Positions 9,672 through 18,902 of a stretch of 64,000 bases of DNA are shown one piece after another (position 1 is the stretch's first letter; each line of letters begins with the position of its first letter). A program made the position numbers and the translations under genes. The notes under the pieces were generated by a model. It saw only the letters and a list, made by a program, of their open reading frames with translations, had not been told where the DNA came from and did no database searches. Source of the DNA: Aureimonas sp. AU12 (GTDB lineage Bacteria; Pseudomonadota; Alphaproteobacteria; Rhizobiales; Rhizobiaceae); NCBI RefSeq assembly GCF_001463705.1, contig NZ_BBWH01000021.1, positions 62,001-126,000 of the forward strand, written 5' to 3'.

Positions 9672-10292
9672 TTAGCGGACCCGGCGGCGCTCCGAGACCG
9701 GCTGGAACGCGATGCGCGCGTGATACTGGCAGTACGGCGAAGCATCGCGCGAATGGTTGCCGCAGAAGCGGAAGTCGGCGGCCAGCGGGTCGCCGAGCGG
9801 CCACTTGCAGGTGCGCTCCGACAGCTGAACCAGCGTCAGGTTGCGCGAGATCGGCACGACCTCGCCGCTCGGGCGCGTCTCGTCGAGGTCGATGGCGCCG
9901 ACGGTTTCCACGACCGGTTCGATCTTCAGCGCGGTGGCGCCGACCACGGCGCGGATCACCGGCGGGCGGGTCATCGTCGGGGTCGGCGTGCTTGCCACGA
10001 GGCGCGGCGGCGCGACCTCTTCCACGACGGGGACGATGACGGGCGCGGGGGCTGCCGCGACCGGTGCCGTCTCGACGAGAACCGGGCGCGGGGGCTTCGG
10101 GATCGCCGCCACGACCGGCGCCGTCTCGGCGGGCGCTGCGGCCTTCAGGCGGCTGTCGAGCTTCAGGCGGTGAACCTTGCCGATCACGGCGTTGCGGGTG
10201 ACGCCGCCCATCTGTGTCGCGATCTGGCTGGCGCTATGGCCGTCGCCCCAAAGGCGCTTCAGCAGGTCGATCCGTTCGTCGGTCCAGCTCAT
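9672..10292 (-). CDS. gcrA: Cell cycle regulator GcrA
   Basis: Alphaproteobacterial cell-cycle transcription factor (206 residues) that works with sigma70 at promoters carrying CcrM-methylated GANTC sites. The N-terminal helix-turn-helix (MSWTDERIDLLKRLWGDG then SASQIATQMGG and RNAVIGKVHRLKL) is diagnostic. A Pro/Ala/Val-rich linker follows, and then the conserved C-terminal part with CKWPLGDP and FCGN. ATG at 10292 has GAGGAG upstream. The promoter region contains several GANTC sites and a DnaA-box-like sequence, in line with cell-cycle control. Confidence 0.95.
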   Translation of the reverse strand: MSWTDERIDLLKRLWGDGHSASQIATQMGGVTRNAVIGKVHRLKLDSRLKAAAPAETAPVVAAIPKPPRPVLVETAPVAAAPAPVIVPVVEEVAPPRLVASTPTPTMTRPPVIRAVVGATALKIEPVVETVGAIDLDETRPSGEVVPISRNLTLVQLSERTCKWPLGDPLAADFRFCGNHSRDASPYCQYHARIAFQPVSERRRVR

Positions 10293-10813
10293 GAACTGAC
10301 TCCTCGTTCTTGAATATCCGGGCACGACGGAAGGATGTGGCCGGACCCAAGACGGCCGCAGACCACAAGATGTTTGAAAGTTCGTGGTCCGCCGCACGAG
10401 ATCTGGTGTCTGGGCGAAATTTAGCCCAAGCGCGGACTCTGTGGCAAGAGTCGCACAGTGTGGCCCGAATCGATTTTTCGCTTATCAACAGATTGTCCGC
10501 GATGCATCAGCCATCTTCGCGACCCCGGCGAATTCATCGGCGGACGGGGGATCGAGGTCCGTGCCGGCCCGCCGCGAAAAGCTTGCTGCGACGGGCTTTG
10601 CGAGCGTTTCGGGTGCCATTGGAATGGCGCGCTTCATTGACAACGCAACGCGTCCGCGTGGTATAGCCTGCGCCTGCGGACCGATCTCCATCGGCACGGC
10701 CTCAGGGTCCGAGACGCCGCAGGACGCAGCGCATGAACCGCTTAGTTTCTCTCATAGCCCGTGTTGCACGGGGTGAAGCCGCCACCGTTCCCCGCCAGAC
10801 AGAAGTGTCCGCC
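10293..10813. other. Divergent control region gcrA/argD
   Basis: A 520-bp stretch without a convincing gene. It holds four GANTC sites (10298, 10435, 10448 and 10467, three of them within 37 bp) and a DnaA-box-like TTATCAACA at 10482-10490. The rest up to argD shows no recognised motif. An ATG at 10733 is in frame with argD, but the encoded extension does not resemble the family N-terminus. Confidence 0.6.
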
Positions 10814-12022
10814 ATGCTCCCACACGACGACAATCCGCTCTTCGCCACGTTCGCGCGTGCGGAGATCCGTGTCGAGCGAGGCGAAGGCGTCTGGCTGCAC
10901 ACGAGCGATGGTCGCAAGTTCCTCGACTTCACCGGCGGCATCGCCGTGAACTCGCTCGGCCACGCCCATCCCCATCTCGTGCGCGCGATCACCGAGCAGG
11001 CCGCCAAGCTCTGGCACGTCTCGAACCTCTTCGAGATCCCGGGCCAGGAGCGGCTGGCCGAACGGCTGGTCGAGGCGAGCTTCGCCGACAAGGCGTTCTT
11101 CACCAATTCCGGCGCCGAGGCGCTGGAATGCGCGATCAAGACCGCCCGCCGCTACCACTACGTGAACGGCCAGCCGGAGCGCTACCGCATCCTGACCTTC
11201 GAGGGCGCCTTCCACGGCCGCACGCTGGCGACCATCGCCGCCGGCGGCCAGAAGAAGTATCTTGAGGGCTTCGGCCCGAAGGTCGAGGGCTTCGATCAGG
11301 TCGCCTTCGGCGATCACGAGGCGCTGTCGGCCGCGATCACCGACGAGACCGCCGCGATCCTCGTCGAGCCGATCCAGGGGGAGGGCGGCATTCGCGCCGT
11401 GCCGGACGTCTGCCTCAAGGGCTTGCGCGATCTCTGCGACGAGAAGGGCATCCTCCTCATCTACGACGAGGTGCAGACCGGCGTCGGGCGCACCGGCACC
11501 TTCTTCGCCTACGAGCATTCGGGCGCCGAGCCGGACATCCTCGCCTCCGCCAAGGGCATCGGCGGCGGCTTCCCGATGGGCGTCTGTCTCGCCACGGCGG
11601 AAGCGGCCAAGGGCATGACGCCGGGCACCCACGGCACCACGTTCGGCGGCAATCCGCTGGCGATGGCGGTGGGCAATGCCGTGCTCGACATCGTCCTCGC
11701 CGACGGTTTCCTGGCCGAGGTGCGCCGCACCGCCCTCCTTTTCAAGCAGAGCCTTGCCTCGCTGCAGGACCGCTATCCCGACGTCATCGAGGCGGTGCGC
11801 GGCGAGGGCCTGCTCATCGGCATCAAGCCGCGCGGGCCCAACGCTGCCTTCATCGAGGCCCTGCGCGGGCGCGAGATGCTGGCCGCACCCGCCGGCGACA
11901 ACGTCATCCGCTTCCTGCCGCCGCTCAACGTGACGCCGGCCGAGGTGCGCGAGGCGATGGATCGCATCGAATCCGTGGCGGCCGACTTCTCGGGTCGGCT
12001 GAGCGAAAGCACTGCGGCATGA
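10814..12022 (+). CDS. argD: Acetylornithine aminotransferase (aspartate aminotransferase family)
   Basis: PLP-dependent class-III aminotransferase converting N-acetylglutamate semialdehyde to N-acetylornithine in arginine synthesis. 402 residues. Motifs are [11 protein letters not shown], the PLP-phosphate region [12 protein letters not shown], the Asp of [13 protein letters not shown] and the Schiff-base Lys at about 247 ([13 protein letters not shown]). ATG 10814, with AGAAG 8 nt upstream, gives the usual N-terminus. Its end overlaps argF by 4 nt (ATGA), placing consecutive arginine genes in one unit. Confidence 0.93.
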   Translation: MLPHDDNPLFATFARAEIRVERGEGVWLHTSDGRKFLDFTGGIAVNSLGHAHPHLVRAITEQAAKLWHVSNLFEIPGQERLAERLVEASFADKAFFTNSGAEALECAIKTARRYHYVNGQPERYRILTFEGAFHGRTLATIAAGGQKKYLEGFGPKVEGFDQVAFGDHEALSAAITDETAAILVEPIQGEGGIRAVPDVCLKGLRDLCDEKGILLIYDEVQTGVGRTGTFFAYEHSGAEPDILASAKGIGGGFPMGVCLATAEAAKGMTPGTHGTTFGGNPLAMAVGNAVLDIVLADGFLAEVRRTALLFKQSLASLQDRYPDVIEAVRGEGLLIGIKPRGPNAAFIEALRGREMLAAPAGDNVIRFLPPLNVTPAEVREAMDRIESVAADFSGRLSESTAA

Positions 12023-12966
12023 GCGCCGCCGAGCGGGTCGCCGCGCCCTCGCCGCGGCATTTCCTCGACCTCGCCGACATGTCGACGGTGGACCTGCGCT
12101 CGATCCTGCGCGATGCCGGCGAGCGCAAGGCGCTCGGCCGCGCCGGCCCGCGCCCGCTCGAGGGCCGCGTCCTCGCGATGATCTTCGAGAAGCCCTCGAC
12201 CCGCACCCGCGTCTCCTTCGACGTGGCGATGCGCCAGCTCGGCGGCGAGACGCTGTTCCTCTCGGGCACCGAGATGCAGCTCGGGCGCTCCGAGACCATC
12301 GCCGATACCGCGCGTGTCCTGTCGCGCTACGTCGACGCGATCATGATCCGCACCACCGAGCATTCGCGCCTTCTCGAGATGGCCGAAAGCGCCACCGTGC
12401 CGGTGATCAACGCGCTGACCGACGACACCCATCCCTGCCAGATCATGGCCGACATCCTGACCTTCGAGGAGCATCGCGGCCCGGTGAAGGGCAAGACCTT
12501 CGCCTGGACGGGCGACGGCAACAACGTCCTCAACTCGCTGATCGAGGCCGCCGGTCGCTTCGACTTCGCGTTGCGCGTCGCCACTCCCGAAGGTTCGGAG
12601 GCCGATCCGCGCTATGTCGAGCGGGCACGGCGCGAGGGCACCAAACTGACGCTGACGCGCGACCCCGCGGAGGCTGTCGCCGGCGCCGATTGCGTGGTCA
12701 CCGACACCTGGGTCTCGATGGGGCGCGAAGACGCCGCGCGCGGCCACAACGTCTTCCTGCCCTACCAGGTGAACGAGCGGCTGATGGCGGGCGCCCATCC
12801 CGACGCGCTCTTCATGCACTGCCTGCCCGCCCACCGCGGCGAGGAGGTGACGGACGGCGTCATCGACGGGCCGCAATCGGTGGTCTTCGACGAGGCGGAA
12901 AACCGCCTTCATGCGCAGAAGTCCATTCTCGCCTGGGTGTTCGGGGACGTCGCACGGCATGGCTGA
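12019..12966 (+). CDS. argF: Ornithine carbamoyltransferase
   Basis: Makes citrulline from ornithine and carbamoyl phosphate. 315 residues with the carbamoyl-phosphate loop [11 protein letters not shown], the HPCQ motif, the ornithine-side DTWVSMG and the catalytic [11 protein letters not shown] near the C-terminus. It starts inside the argD stop and its end overlaps hslO by 8 nt, so the three genes are tightly coupled. The argDF pairing and full conservation make the call firm. Confidence 0.95.
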   Translation: MSAAERVAAPSPRHFLDLADMSTVDLRSILRDAGERKALGRAGPRPLEGRVLAMIFEKPSTRTRVSFDVAMRQLGGETLFLSGTEMQLGRSETIADTARVLSRYVDAIMIRTTEHSRLLEMAESATVPVINALTDDTHPCQIMADILTFEEHRGPVKGKTFAWTGDGNNVLNSLIEAAGRFDFALRVATPEGSEADPRYVERARREGTKLTLTRDPAEAVAGADCVVTDTWVSMGREDAARGHNVFLPYQVNERLMAGAHPDALFMHCLPAHRGEEVTDGVIDGPQSVVFDEAENRLHAQKSILAWVFGDVARHG

Positions 12967-13987
12967 CAGCAATCTGGAACTCGGCGAGTTCGGCTTCGCC
13001 GGCGACGACGCGGTCGTGCCCTATGCGGTCGAGGCGCTCGACGCGCGCGGGCGTGCCGTGCAGCTCGGCGCCATGGTCGACGGCATCCTGTCGCGCCACG
13101 ACTATCCCGCGCCGGTCGCGCAGCTTCTGGCCGAGATGATCGTGCTGACCGTCCTTCTCGGCACCTCGCTGAAGTTCGACGGCAAGTTCATCGCGCAGAC
13201 GCAGACCGACGGTCCGGTCGACCTGCTCGTCGTCGACTTCACCATGCCGTCCAGCGTGCGGGCTTATGCGCGCTTCGACGCCGAGCGTTTCGAAGCCGCC
13301 GTGGCGGCGGGCGAGACCGGCCCCGAAGCGCTGCTCGGCAACGGGATCATGGCCCTGACGATCGACCAGGGCGAGCACATGCAGCGCTACCAGGGCATCG
13401 TCGAACTCTCCGGAGCCTCGCTCGAGGGCGTGGCGGAAACCTATTTCCGCCAGTCCGAGCAGATTCCGACCACGGTGCGTCTCGCCGTGGCGCGCATCGC
13501 GCGTCGCGTCGAGGGCGGTGGCTTTCGCGAGTCCTGGCGGGCCGGCGGTCTCATCGCGCAGTTCCTGCCCGAGGCGCCCGAGCGCATGCGCATGCCCGAC
13601 CTGCCGGGCGGCGACGCGCCCGAAGGCGCGGAGGGCGCCGTGACCGAGCCGGACGATGCCTGGACCGAAGTGCAGGCCCTCATGGCGACGGTGGAGCCCT
13701 CCGAACTCGCCGACCCGGAAGTCGGCGTCGAGCGCCTGCTCTTCCGTCTCTTCCACGAGCGCGGCGTTCGCGTCTTCGCGCCGACGCATGTCGAGGACGA
13801 CTGCTCCTGCACGCGTGAGAAGATCCGCGGCGTCCTTTCCAGCTTCTCGGCCGACGATCTCGCCGACAGCGTCGAGGACGGCCGCATCGCCGTGACCTGC
13901 GAGTTCTGCGGCGAGGCCTACGATTTCTCACCCGACGAATTCGGCGTCGGGACCGATGCCGAGGCCGATCGCGGCGAGGGGCGCTGA
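12959..13987 (+). CDS. hslO: Redox-regulated chaperone Hsp33
   Basis: Cytosolic holdase chaperone switched on by oxidation of a zinc-bound Cys cluster. 342 residues, somewhat long. The core Hsp33 domain is followed by the C-terminal zinc center CxC (about residues 282 and 284) and CxxC (about 314 and 317). All four Cys are present, so it should be redox active. It overlaps argF by 8 nt; linkage to arginine genes recurs in related bacteria but has no obvious functional meaning. Confidence 0.93.
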   Translation: MADSNLELGEFGFAGDDAVVPYAVEALDARGRAVQLGAMVDGILSRHDYPAPVAQLLAEMIVLTVLLGTSLKFDGKFIAQTQTDGPVDLLVVDFTMPSSVRAYARFDAERFEAAVAAGETGPEALLGNGIMALTIDQGEHMQRYQGIVELSGASLEGVAETYFRQSEQIPTTVRLAVARIARRVEGGGFRESWRAGGLIAQFLPEAPERMRMPDLPGGDAPEGAEGAVTEPDDAWTEVQALMATVEPSELADPEVGVERLLFRLFHERGVRVFAPTHVEDDCSCTREKIRGVLSSFSADDLADSVEDGRIAVTCEFCGEAYDFSPDEFGVGTDAEADRGEGR

Positions 13988-14072
13988 GCGCCTCTTCGCC
14001 GAACGCGCCCGGGTAAGAGCGCGAGGTTTTACATGCCCATCCGTCTTCACACGTCCTGCGGCGCGCGCGCGG

Positions 14073-14465
14073 TCAGTTCAGGACGCGCGTCGGGCCGGGG
14101 GCGTCGAGCGAGAAGGCGGGCACCTCGATCTCGAAGAACGTGCCGTCGGGACGCTGCATGCGGAAGAGCCCGCGCATGATGCCCGACGAGGTCGGCAGCG
14201 GACAGCCCGACGTGTAGGTAAAGCTGTCGCCGGGCGTCAGGATCGGCTCCTCGCCGACGACGCCGGCGCCGCGCACCTCTTCTACATGCCCGTTGGCGTC
14301 GGTGATGTGCCAGTAGCGCGAGCGCAGCTGCACCGTCTCGCGCGACCCGTTGGCGATCTCGATGCGATAGGCGAAGACCCAGCGACCGTCGGCCGGTTCC
14401 GACTGGTCCGGCAGGAAGCTCGGCGTCACCTGCACCGTGATGTGACGTGTCGTCGCCGTGTACAT
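14073..14465 (-). CDS. apaG: Co2+/Mg2+ efflux protein ApaG
   Basis: Single-domain fibronectin-III-like protein of 130 residues, the normal ApaG length. Family signatures are [25 protein letters not shown] (central), [17 protein letters not shown] and the C-terminal [20 protein letters not shown]. The biochemical role is unsettled, but it is genetically linked to divalent-cation tolerance. ATG 14465 gives the canonical MYTATTRHI start. It lies downstream of metZ on the same strand with 234 bp between them. Confidence 0.9.
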   Translation of the reverse strand: MYTATTRHITVQVTPSFLPDQSEPADGRWVFAYRIEIANGSRETVQLRSRYWHITDANGHVEEVRGAGVVGEEPILTPGDSFTYTSGCPLPTSSGIMRGLFRMQRPDGTFFEIEVPAFSLDAPGPTRVLN

Positions 14466-14643
14466 GAGCTGCCGTCTGGAGGATGGATCGGCCGCATCGT
14501 TCGCGGCCTCGCGATCCAAGGTCAATCGAGGACCCCTCATGACGAGGGATCGCGGCAGGATGACGGCGCACCGTCGTGCCCGGCGAGATCCCGGCTGCCA
14601 AGGGGCGTCGCATACGACTGCCTATCGGCGTCGCCTGCATCGA

Positions 14644-14677
14644 TCTGCGCCGCCCCGGATCCGGACGGCGGCGCAGA
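14644..14677 (-). terminator. Hairpin downstream of metZ
   Basis: An 11-bp perfect stem (14644-14654 with 14667-14677) closes a 12-nt loop that is itself palindromic around GGATCC. It lies about 22 bp beyond the metZ stop. There is no T-run, so it may be a weak or Rho-assisted terminator. Confidence 0.5.
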
Positions 14678-14698
14678 GGGTTCGGGTCCCCGACGGGG

Positions 14699-15895
14699 CT
14701 AGACCGAGGCGAGCGCCCGCTCGATGTCGTCGACGAGGTCCGCGGGATCCTCGATGCCGGCCGAGAGGCGCAGCATGCCCGGCCCGATGCCGAGCTCGGC
14801 GCGCGCCTCTTCCGTCAGGTTCTTGTGCGTCGTCGTCGCCGGATGGGTGATCAGGCTCTTGGCGTCGCCGAGATTGTTCGAGATCTTGATGATCTCCAGC
14901 GCATTGCAGAAGCGGAACGCCCCCGCCTTGCCGCCCTCGACCTCGAAGGCCAGCAGCGTCGAGCCGCCGGTCATCTGCCGCGCGATCACGGCGGCGTCCG
15001 GATGGTCCTTGCGGCCGGGATAGATCACCTTGGCGATCTTCGGCGAGACCGCCAGGACTTCCGCAATGGCCGCTGCATTCGTCGTCTGCTGCGCGACCCG
15101 CAGCGGCAGCGTCTCCAGACCCTTCAGGAGGGTCCAGGCATTGAAGGGCGAGAGCGAGGGGCCGGTGTGGCGGAAGAAGTCCTGCAGGTTCTTCTCGATC
15201 CACTCGGCGGTCGACAGCACCACGCCGCCGAGACAGCGGCCCTGGCCATCGATGTGCTTTGTCGCCGAATAGACGACGACGTCCGCGCCGAGCTCCAGCG
15301 GCTTCTGCTGCATCGGCGTCGCGAACACGTTGTCGACGATGAGGATGGCGCCCGCCGCATGCGCGATCTCCGCCACCGCCGCGATGTCGATGACCTCCAG
15401 CGTCGGGTTTGTCGGGCTCTCCAGGAAGAACACCTTCGTTTCCGGCCGCACCGCCGCCCGCCACTGGTCGAGATCGCGCCCGTCCACCAGCGTCGAGGCG
15501 ACCCCTGCGCGGCCGAGCACGGTCTCGATGATGTAGCGGCAGGAGCCGAACAGAGCGCGCGCCGCCACGACATGGTCGCCCGCCTGCACCGAACACTGCA
15601 GCGCCGTCGACACCGCCGCCATGCCCGACGCCGTCGCCCGCGCGTCCTCGGCGCCCTCGAGCGCCATCATGCGCTCCTCGAACATCCGCGTCGTCGGGTT
15701 GGAATAGCGCGAATAGACGAAGCCGGGCTCGTCGCCCTTGAAGCGGGCCTCGGCCGCTTCGGCTGATCCGTAGACGAAGCCCTGCGTCAGGAAGAGCGCC
15801 TCGGAGGTCTCGCCGAAGCCGGAGCGCATCGTGCCGCCGTGGACCATCGCCGTCGCAGGCCGCACGCGCTTCGCCTCGTCGTTCTTCTTCAGCAT
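14699..15895 (-). CDS. metZ: O-succinylhomoserine sulfhydrylase
   Basis: Cys/Met-metabolism PLP enzyme that makes homocysteine directly from O-succinylhomoserine and sulfide. 398 residues. Motifs are YSRYSNPT, the SGMAA phosphate loop, ESPTNPTLEVIDI and the PLP Lys at about 213 (YSATKHIDGQGR). It is assigned as metZ rather than cystathionine enzymes because of overall similarity and the SAM-II riboswitch 66 nt upstream of ATG 15895, a classic alphaproteobacterial metZ/metA arrangement. Confidence 0.92.
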   Translation of the reverse strand: MLKKNDEAKRVRPATAMVHGGTMRSGFGETSEALFLTQGFVYGSAEAAEARFKGDEPGFVYSRYSNPTTRMFEERMMALEGAEDARATASGMAAVSTALQCSVQAGDHVVAARALFGSCRYIIETVLGRAGVASTLVDGRDLDQWRAAVRPETKVFFLESPTNPTLEVIDIAAVAEIAHAAGAILIVDNVFATPMQQKPLELGADVVVYSATKHIDGQGRCLGGVVLSTAEWIEKNLQDFFRHTGPSLSPFNAWTLLKGLETLPLRVAQQTTNAAAIAEVLAVSPKIAKVIYPGRKDHPDAAVIARQMTGGSTLLAFEVEGGKAGAFRFCNALEIIKISNNLGDAKSLITHPATTTHKNLTEEARAELGIGPGMLRLSAGIEDPADLVDDIERALASV

Positions 15896-15961
15896 GGCAG
15901 GGGTCTCCGACAGCCGACTTCGGACGGGCCGCGAAAAAACCGCTTCGGACGAGAGAAACGG

Positions 15962-16015
15962 CCCTTTAGCGACTTGTTTTAACGTGGCTGCAAGCCGGCC
16001 GGCAAAATCACCACG
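15962..16015 (-). ncRNA. SAM-II riboswitch
   Basis: The minus-strand leader of metZ contains the conserved SAM-II elements in order: P1 5' arm CGTGG, TGATTTTG, the conserved CTTGCAG, P1 3' arm CCACG, an A-rich TTAAAA, and the final GCTAAAGGG that forms the pseudoknot. Spacing matches the roughly 52-nt aptamer. SAM binding sequesters the downstream leader, so metZ should be repressed when SAM is abundant. Recognition is by sequence; no covariance model was run. Confidence 0.9.
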
Positions 16016-16062
16016 GGAACGCAAGACGCATAATCCCGTGCAGGCTTGAAATCAACGGGTAT

Positions 16063-16211
16063 GGCGGGGCTGCCGCCCCGGTCCCCGCCCGGGGGCTGAC
16101 ACCCCCGGAGCCCTCGCTTTCTCTCATCCACGATCGGGAGGGGCCGCCGGCCCCTCCCGATCGTGGACCCAAGTGAGGGGGTTTCAAGGGCCTCAAGTCC
16201 TTGGCGGGGTC
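16063..16211. repeat. Mosaic hairpin repeat, copy 1
   Basis: Intergenic element between divergent metZ and dcd. It has conserved outer flanks (16063-16093 and 16178-16211) shared in inverted orientation with copy 2 at 32455-32599: 29/31 and 30/34 identical. The core is a perfect 18-bp stem (16128-16145 with 16149-16166), with a smaller hairpin near 16088-16107. Core sequences differ entirely from copy 2 but are equally self-complementary. It carries no reading frame. Confidence 0.85.
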
Positions 16212-16279
16212 CAAGGACAGCGCCCCTGTCTTCCCGCCGAGTTAACCGCCCGCTAAGGGTGAATGCGATACGACGGCAC

Positions 16280-17362
16280 ATGGCCGGTGGAATCCTTCCC
16301 GATAGCGAGATCCAGCATCTGTTCGACACCGGCGGCATTCGGGCCGAGCGGGCGTTCGACGCCGACCAGATCCAGCCGGCGAGCCTCGACCTGCGGCTGG
16401 GCTCGGTGGCGTACCGGGTGCGGGCGAGCTTCCTGCCGGGGCGCGGCAACCGCGTGGCGGACAAGCTGGCGCGCTTTTCCATGCACGAGATCGATCTCAA
16501 GGGCGGCGCGGTGCTGGAGACGGGCTGCGTCTACGTCGTGCCGCTGCTCGAAAGCCTGGCGCTGCCCGAGGGCACGCGCGCCGCGGCCAACCCGAAATCC
16601 TCGACCGGTCGGCTCGACATCTTCACCCGCGTGATGACCGACGGGGCGCAGGAATTCGATAAGGTGCCGGCCGGCTATCGCGGGCCGCTCTTCATCGAGA
16701 TCTCGCCGCGCACCTTCCCGATCGTGGTGCGGCCGGGTTCGCGGCTGAGCCAGATCCGCTTCCGCACGGGCGACGCGCAGCTCGGCGAGGCGGAACTGGC
16801 CGACCTGCACGGGCGCGAACGGCTGACGAGCGCGGCGGACGCCAACATTTCCGGCGGCGGTATCGCCCTGTCGATCGACCTGCAGGGCGATGCGGACGGG
16901 CTCGTGGGCTATCGCGGCAAGCGGCACACCGGCGTCGTCGACGTCGACCGGCGCGGCGTGCAGCCGATCCTGGAATTCTGGGAGCCGATCCATCGCTCGG
17001 GCGCGGGCGAACTGGTGCTCGATCCCGACGAGTTCTACATCCTCGTCTCGCACGAGGCGGTGCACGTGCCGCCGGCCTATGCTGCCGAGATGACGCCGTT
17101 CGATCCGCTCGTCGGCGAGTTCCGAGTTCATTACGCGGGCTTCTTCGATCCCGGCTTCGGGCATTCCGGGGCGGGCGGCACCGGCAGCCGCGCGGTGCTG
17201 GAGGTGCGCAGCCACGACGTGCCGTTTATCCTCGAGCACGGCCAGATCGTCGGCCGCCTCGTCTACGAGCGCATGGCGGCCCTGCCGGCCAAGCTCTACG
17301 GCACGGACCTCAACTCGAACTACCAGGCGCAGGGCCTCAAGCTCTCGAAGCATTTTCGCTGA
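16280..17362 (+). CDS. dcd: 2'-deoxycytidine 5'-triphosphate deaminase (long, DCD-N family)
   Basis: Predicted dCTP deaminase feeding dUTP/dTMP synthesis. The 360-residue form is about twice the size of E. coli Dcd and belongs to the alphaproteobacterial tandem-type family. The first half carries the dUTPase-like core (QIQPASLDLRLGSVAYRVR, then AAANPKSSTGRLDIFTRV and GSRLSQIRFR). The second half repeats the fold (FILEHGQIVGRLVYERM). ATG 16280 is preferred; GTG 16259 is in frame upstream. Nothing next to it points to a special role. Confidence 0.85.
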   Translation: MAGGILPDSEIQHLFDTGGIRAERAFDADQIQPASLDLRLGSVAYRVRASFLPGRGNRVADKLARFSMHEIDLKGGAVLETGCVYVVPLLESLALPEGTRAAANPKSSTGRLDIFTRVMTDGAQEFDKVPAGYRGPLFIEISPRTFPIVVRPGSRLSQIRFRTGDAQLGEAELADLHGRERLTSAADANISGGGIALSIDLQGDADGLVGYRGKRHTGVVDVDRRGVQPILEFWEPIHRSGAGELVLDPDEFYILVSHEAVHVPPAYAAEMTPFDPLVGEFRVHYAGFFDPGFGHSGAGGTGSRAVLEVRSHDVPFILEHGQIVGRLVYERMAALPAKLYGTDLNSNYQAQGLKLSKHFR

Positions 17363-17417
17363 AGGCCGGGCCGCCGGCTTGACGCCGCCGGGGCGAACCG
17401 GCAGTGTCGCCCACGAC

Positions 17418-17492
17418 GCGGGCGTAGTTCAGCGGTAGAACGCCAGCTTCCCAAGCTGGATGTCGTCGGTTCGATCCCGATCGCCCGCTCCA
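17418..17492 (+). tRNA. tRNA-Gly (CCC)
   Basis: Full cloverleaf: acceptor GCGGGCG pairs with CGCCCGC, D-arm has AGCGGTAGAA, the anticodon stem CCAGC/GCTGG encloses TTCCCAA (anticodon CCC), the T-loop is GGTTCGATCCC, and CCA is encoded at 17490-17492. It decodes GGG. It stands alone between dcd and the SDR gene. Confidence 0.95.
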
Positions 17493-17507
17493 GCGCCTCG
17501 CTTCACC

Positions 17508-18194
17508 TCACCAGTCGAGTTCGATGCCGCGATAGTCGCGGAACGCGTGAGCCGGATGGTCCAGCGCGGCGGCGATGACGTCGCACAGTCCCGAGACGCT
17601 TTCGAGCGCGGTGAGGGGGGCGTCGGTGCCGCCCATGTCGGTCTGAACCCATCCGGGATGCAGGACGAGGACGCCGCGCCCGGCGGGCAGGGCTTCCTTC
17701 ACCGCGAAGGATCGGGAAAGCGAGTTCAGCGCCGCTTTGCTGGCGCGGTAGAGCTCGAGCGCGCCATCATCGTTGAGACCGACGCTTCCCATCCTCGACG
17801 ACATGAACGCCACGACTCCGCCGGGACGCACCAGCGGCAGCGCGCGCCGCGCGAGCGCGATGGGCGACACCGCGTTGGTGGTGAAGAGAGCTCCCACCTC
17901 CTCGACGCTCGCCTGCTCCGCGCGCTGATGGTCGGGACCGCTGACCCCGGCATTGACGAAGAGGAGATCGAAGTGCCCGGCCGGGAAGGCGGCGGCAAGC
18001 CGATCGTGATCGGCAGCGTGGTCGAGATCGAGCGCGAAGGGCTCGATGCCGCCCGCCCCGGGGCGCGGGTCGGTCGGCCTGTTTGAGCGTACCGTCGCGA
18101 CCACTTGGCTCCCGCGATCGGCGAGAGTTTCGGCCAGCGCCCGCCCCAGCCCCCGCGAGGCTCCCACGACGATGGCGCGTTGAATTTTCGGCAT
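17508..18194 (-). CDS. SDR family NAD(P)-dependent oxidoreductase
   Basis: Short-chain dehydrogenase/reductase of 228 residues. The Rossmann start VVGASRGLGRALAE gives the GxxxGxG cofactor loop, followed by LDLDH, NAGVSG, a Ser in SSRMGS and the catalytic YRASK. The loop Arg after GAS suggests NADP(H). Substrate cannot be deduced. The gene is divergent from a small membrane-protein gene. Confidence 0.85.
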   Translation of the reverse strand: MPKIQRAIVVGASRGLGRALAETLADRGSQVVATVRSNRPTDPRPGAGGIEPFALDLDHAADHDRLAAAFPAGHFDLLFVNAGVSGPDHQRAEQASVEEVGALFTTNAVSPIALARRALPLVRPGGVVAFMSSRMGSVGLNDDGALELYRASKAALNSLSRSFAVKEALPAGRGVLVLHPGWVQTDMGGTDAPLTALESVSGLCDVIAAALDHPAHAFRDYRGIELDW

Positions 18195-18313
18195 TCGAGA
18201 TGCTCTTTCAGTCTGCTGCGATCCGCCGAAGGGCGGGTGGCGTCACCGTGCTTGCGGCCTCCTGCGCTTTCGTCGTATCGCCCGGCCGGATCCATCGACG
18301 ACGGGGAAGACCG

Positions 18314-18793
18314 ATGCGCGCATTCGACGTTTTGACACGGGTCGCCTTCGGGATCGCCAGCGTGGTGCTGATGCTGCTGGCCCTCGCGCTCATCGTCTAT
18401 GCCGGCAGCGGGGTGTGGGACAGTTTCCGGGTGCCGGACCGCGACATCGGCAAGACCGCGCTCGAGGCGGTCGGCTTCACCGTGATCGCGATCGCCGTGT
18501 TCGACGTCGGCAAGTACCTTCTCGAAGAGGAGGCGATCCGCGGCCGCGAGATGCGCAACACCGGCGAGGCGCGTCGCAGCCTCACCAAGTTCATCTCGAC
18601 GATCATCATCGCCGTCCTGCTCGAAGCGCTCGTCACCGTCTTCGAGGCCGGGAAGGAGGATCCGCGCCTGATGATCTACCCGACCCTCCTGCTTCTGGCG
18701 GGTGCGGTGCTGATCGTTGGGCTCGGGGTCTACCAGTGGCTCAGCGCCAGTTCCGAGACCAAGGTGCGCGATCCCGTCGAAGAAGAAAAGTAA
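18314..18793 (+). CDS. Hypothetical integral membrane protein
   Basis: 159-residue protein with about four hydrophobic helices (roughly 8-31, 48-67, 95-117 and 121-140) and a charged C-terminal tail. The segment between helices 2 and 3 is rich in Glu/Arg (LLEEEAIRGREMRNTGEARR) and presumably cytoplasmic. I do not recognise a characterised family. ATG at 18314 is the start that yields an immediate membrane helix. It stands alone and converges on the DUF533 gene. Confidence 0.7.
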   Translation: MRAFDVLTRVAFGIASVVLMLLALALIVYAGSGVWDSFRVPDRDIGKTALEAVGFTVIAIAVFDVGKYLLEEEAIRGREMRNTGEARRSLTKFISTIIIAVLLEALVTVFEAGKEDPRLMIYPTLLLLAGAVLIVGLGVYQWLSASSETKVRDPVEEEK

Positions 18794-18856
18794 GCCGCCA
18801 ACCGCGCGAGGGCACTTCGCTCCTCTTCGGCAGGGGCCCACTGGACCGGTGTAGGA

Positions 18857-18885
18857 CTGAACGAGCTAGCGTCGGGCTCGTTCAG
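18857..18885. terminator. Hairpin between convergent genes
   Basis: A 10-bp stem, CTGAACGAGC (18857-18866) with GCTCGTTCAG (18876-18885), closes a 9-nt loop. It lies between the membrane-protein gene and the DUF533 gene, which converge. It lacks a clear T-run, so terminator function is an inference from position. Confidence 0.5.
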
Positions 18886-18902
18886 CCGACCGCTCCGTCC
18901 GC

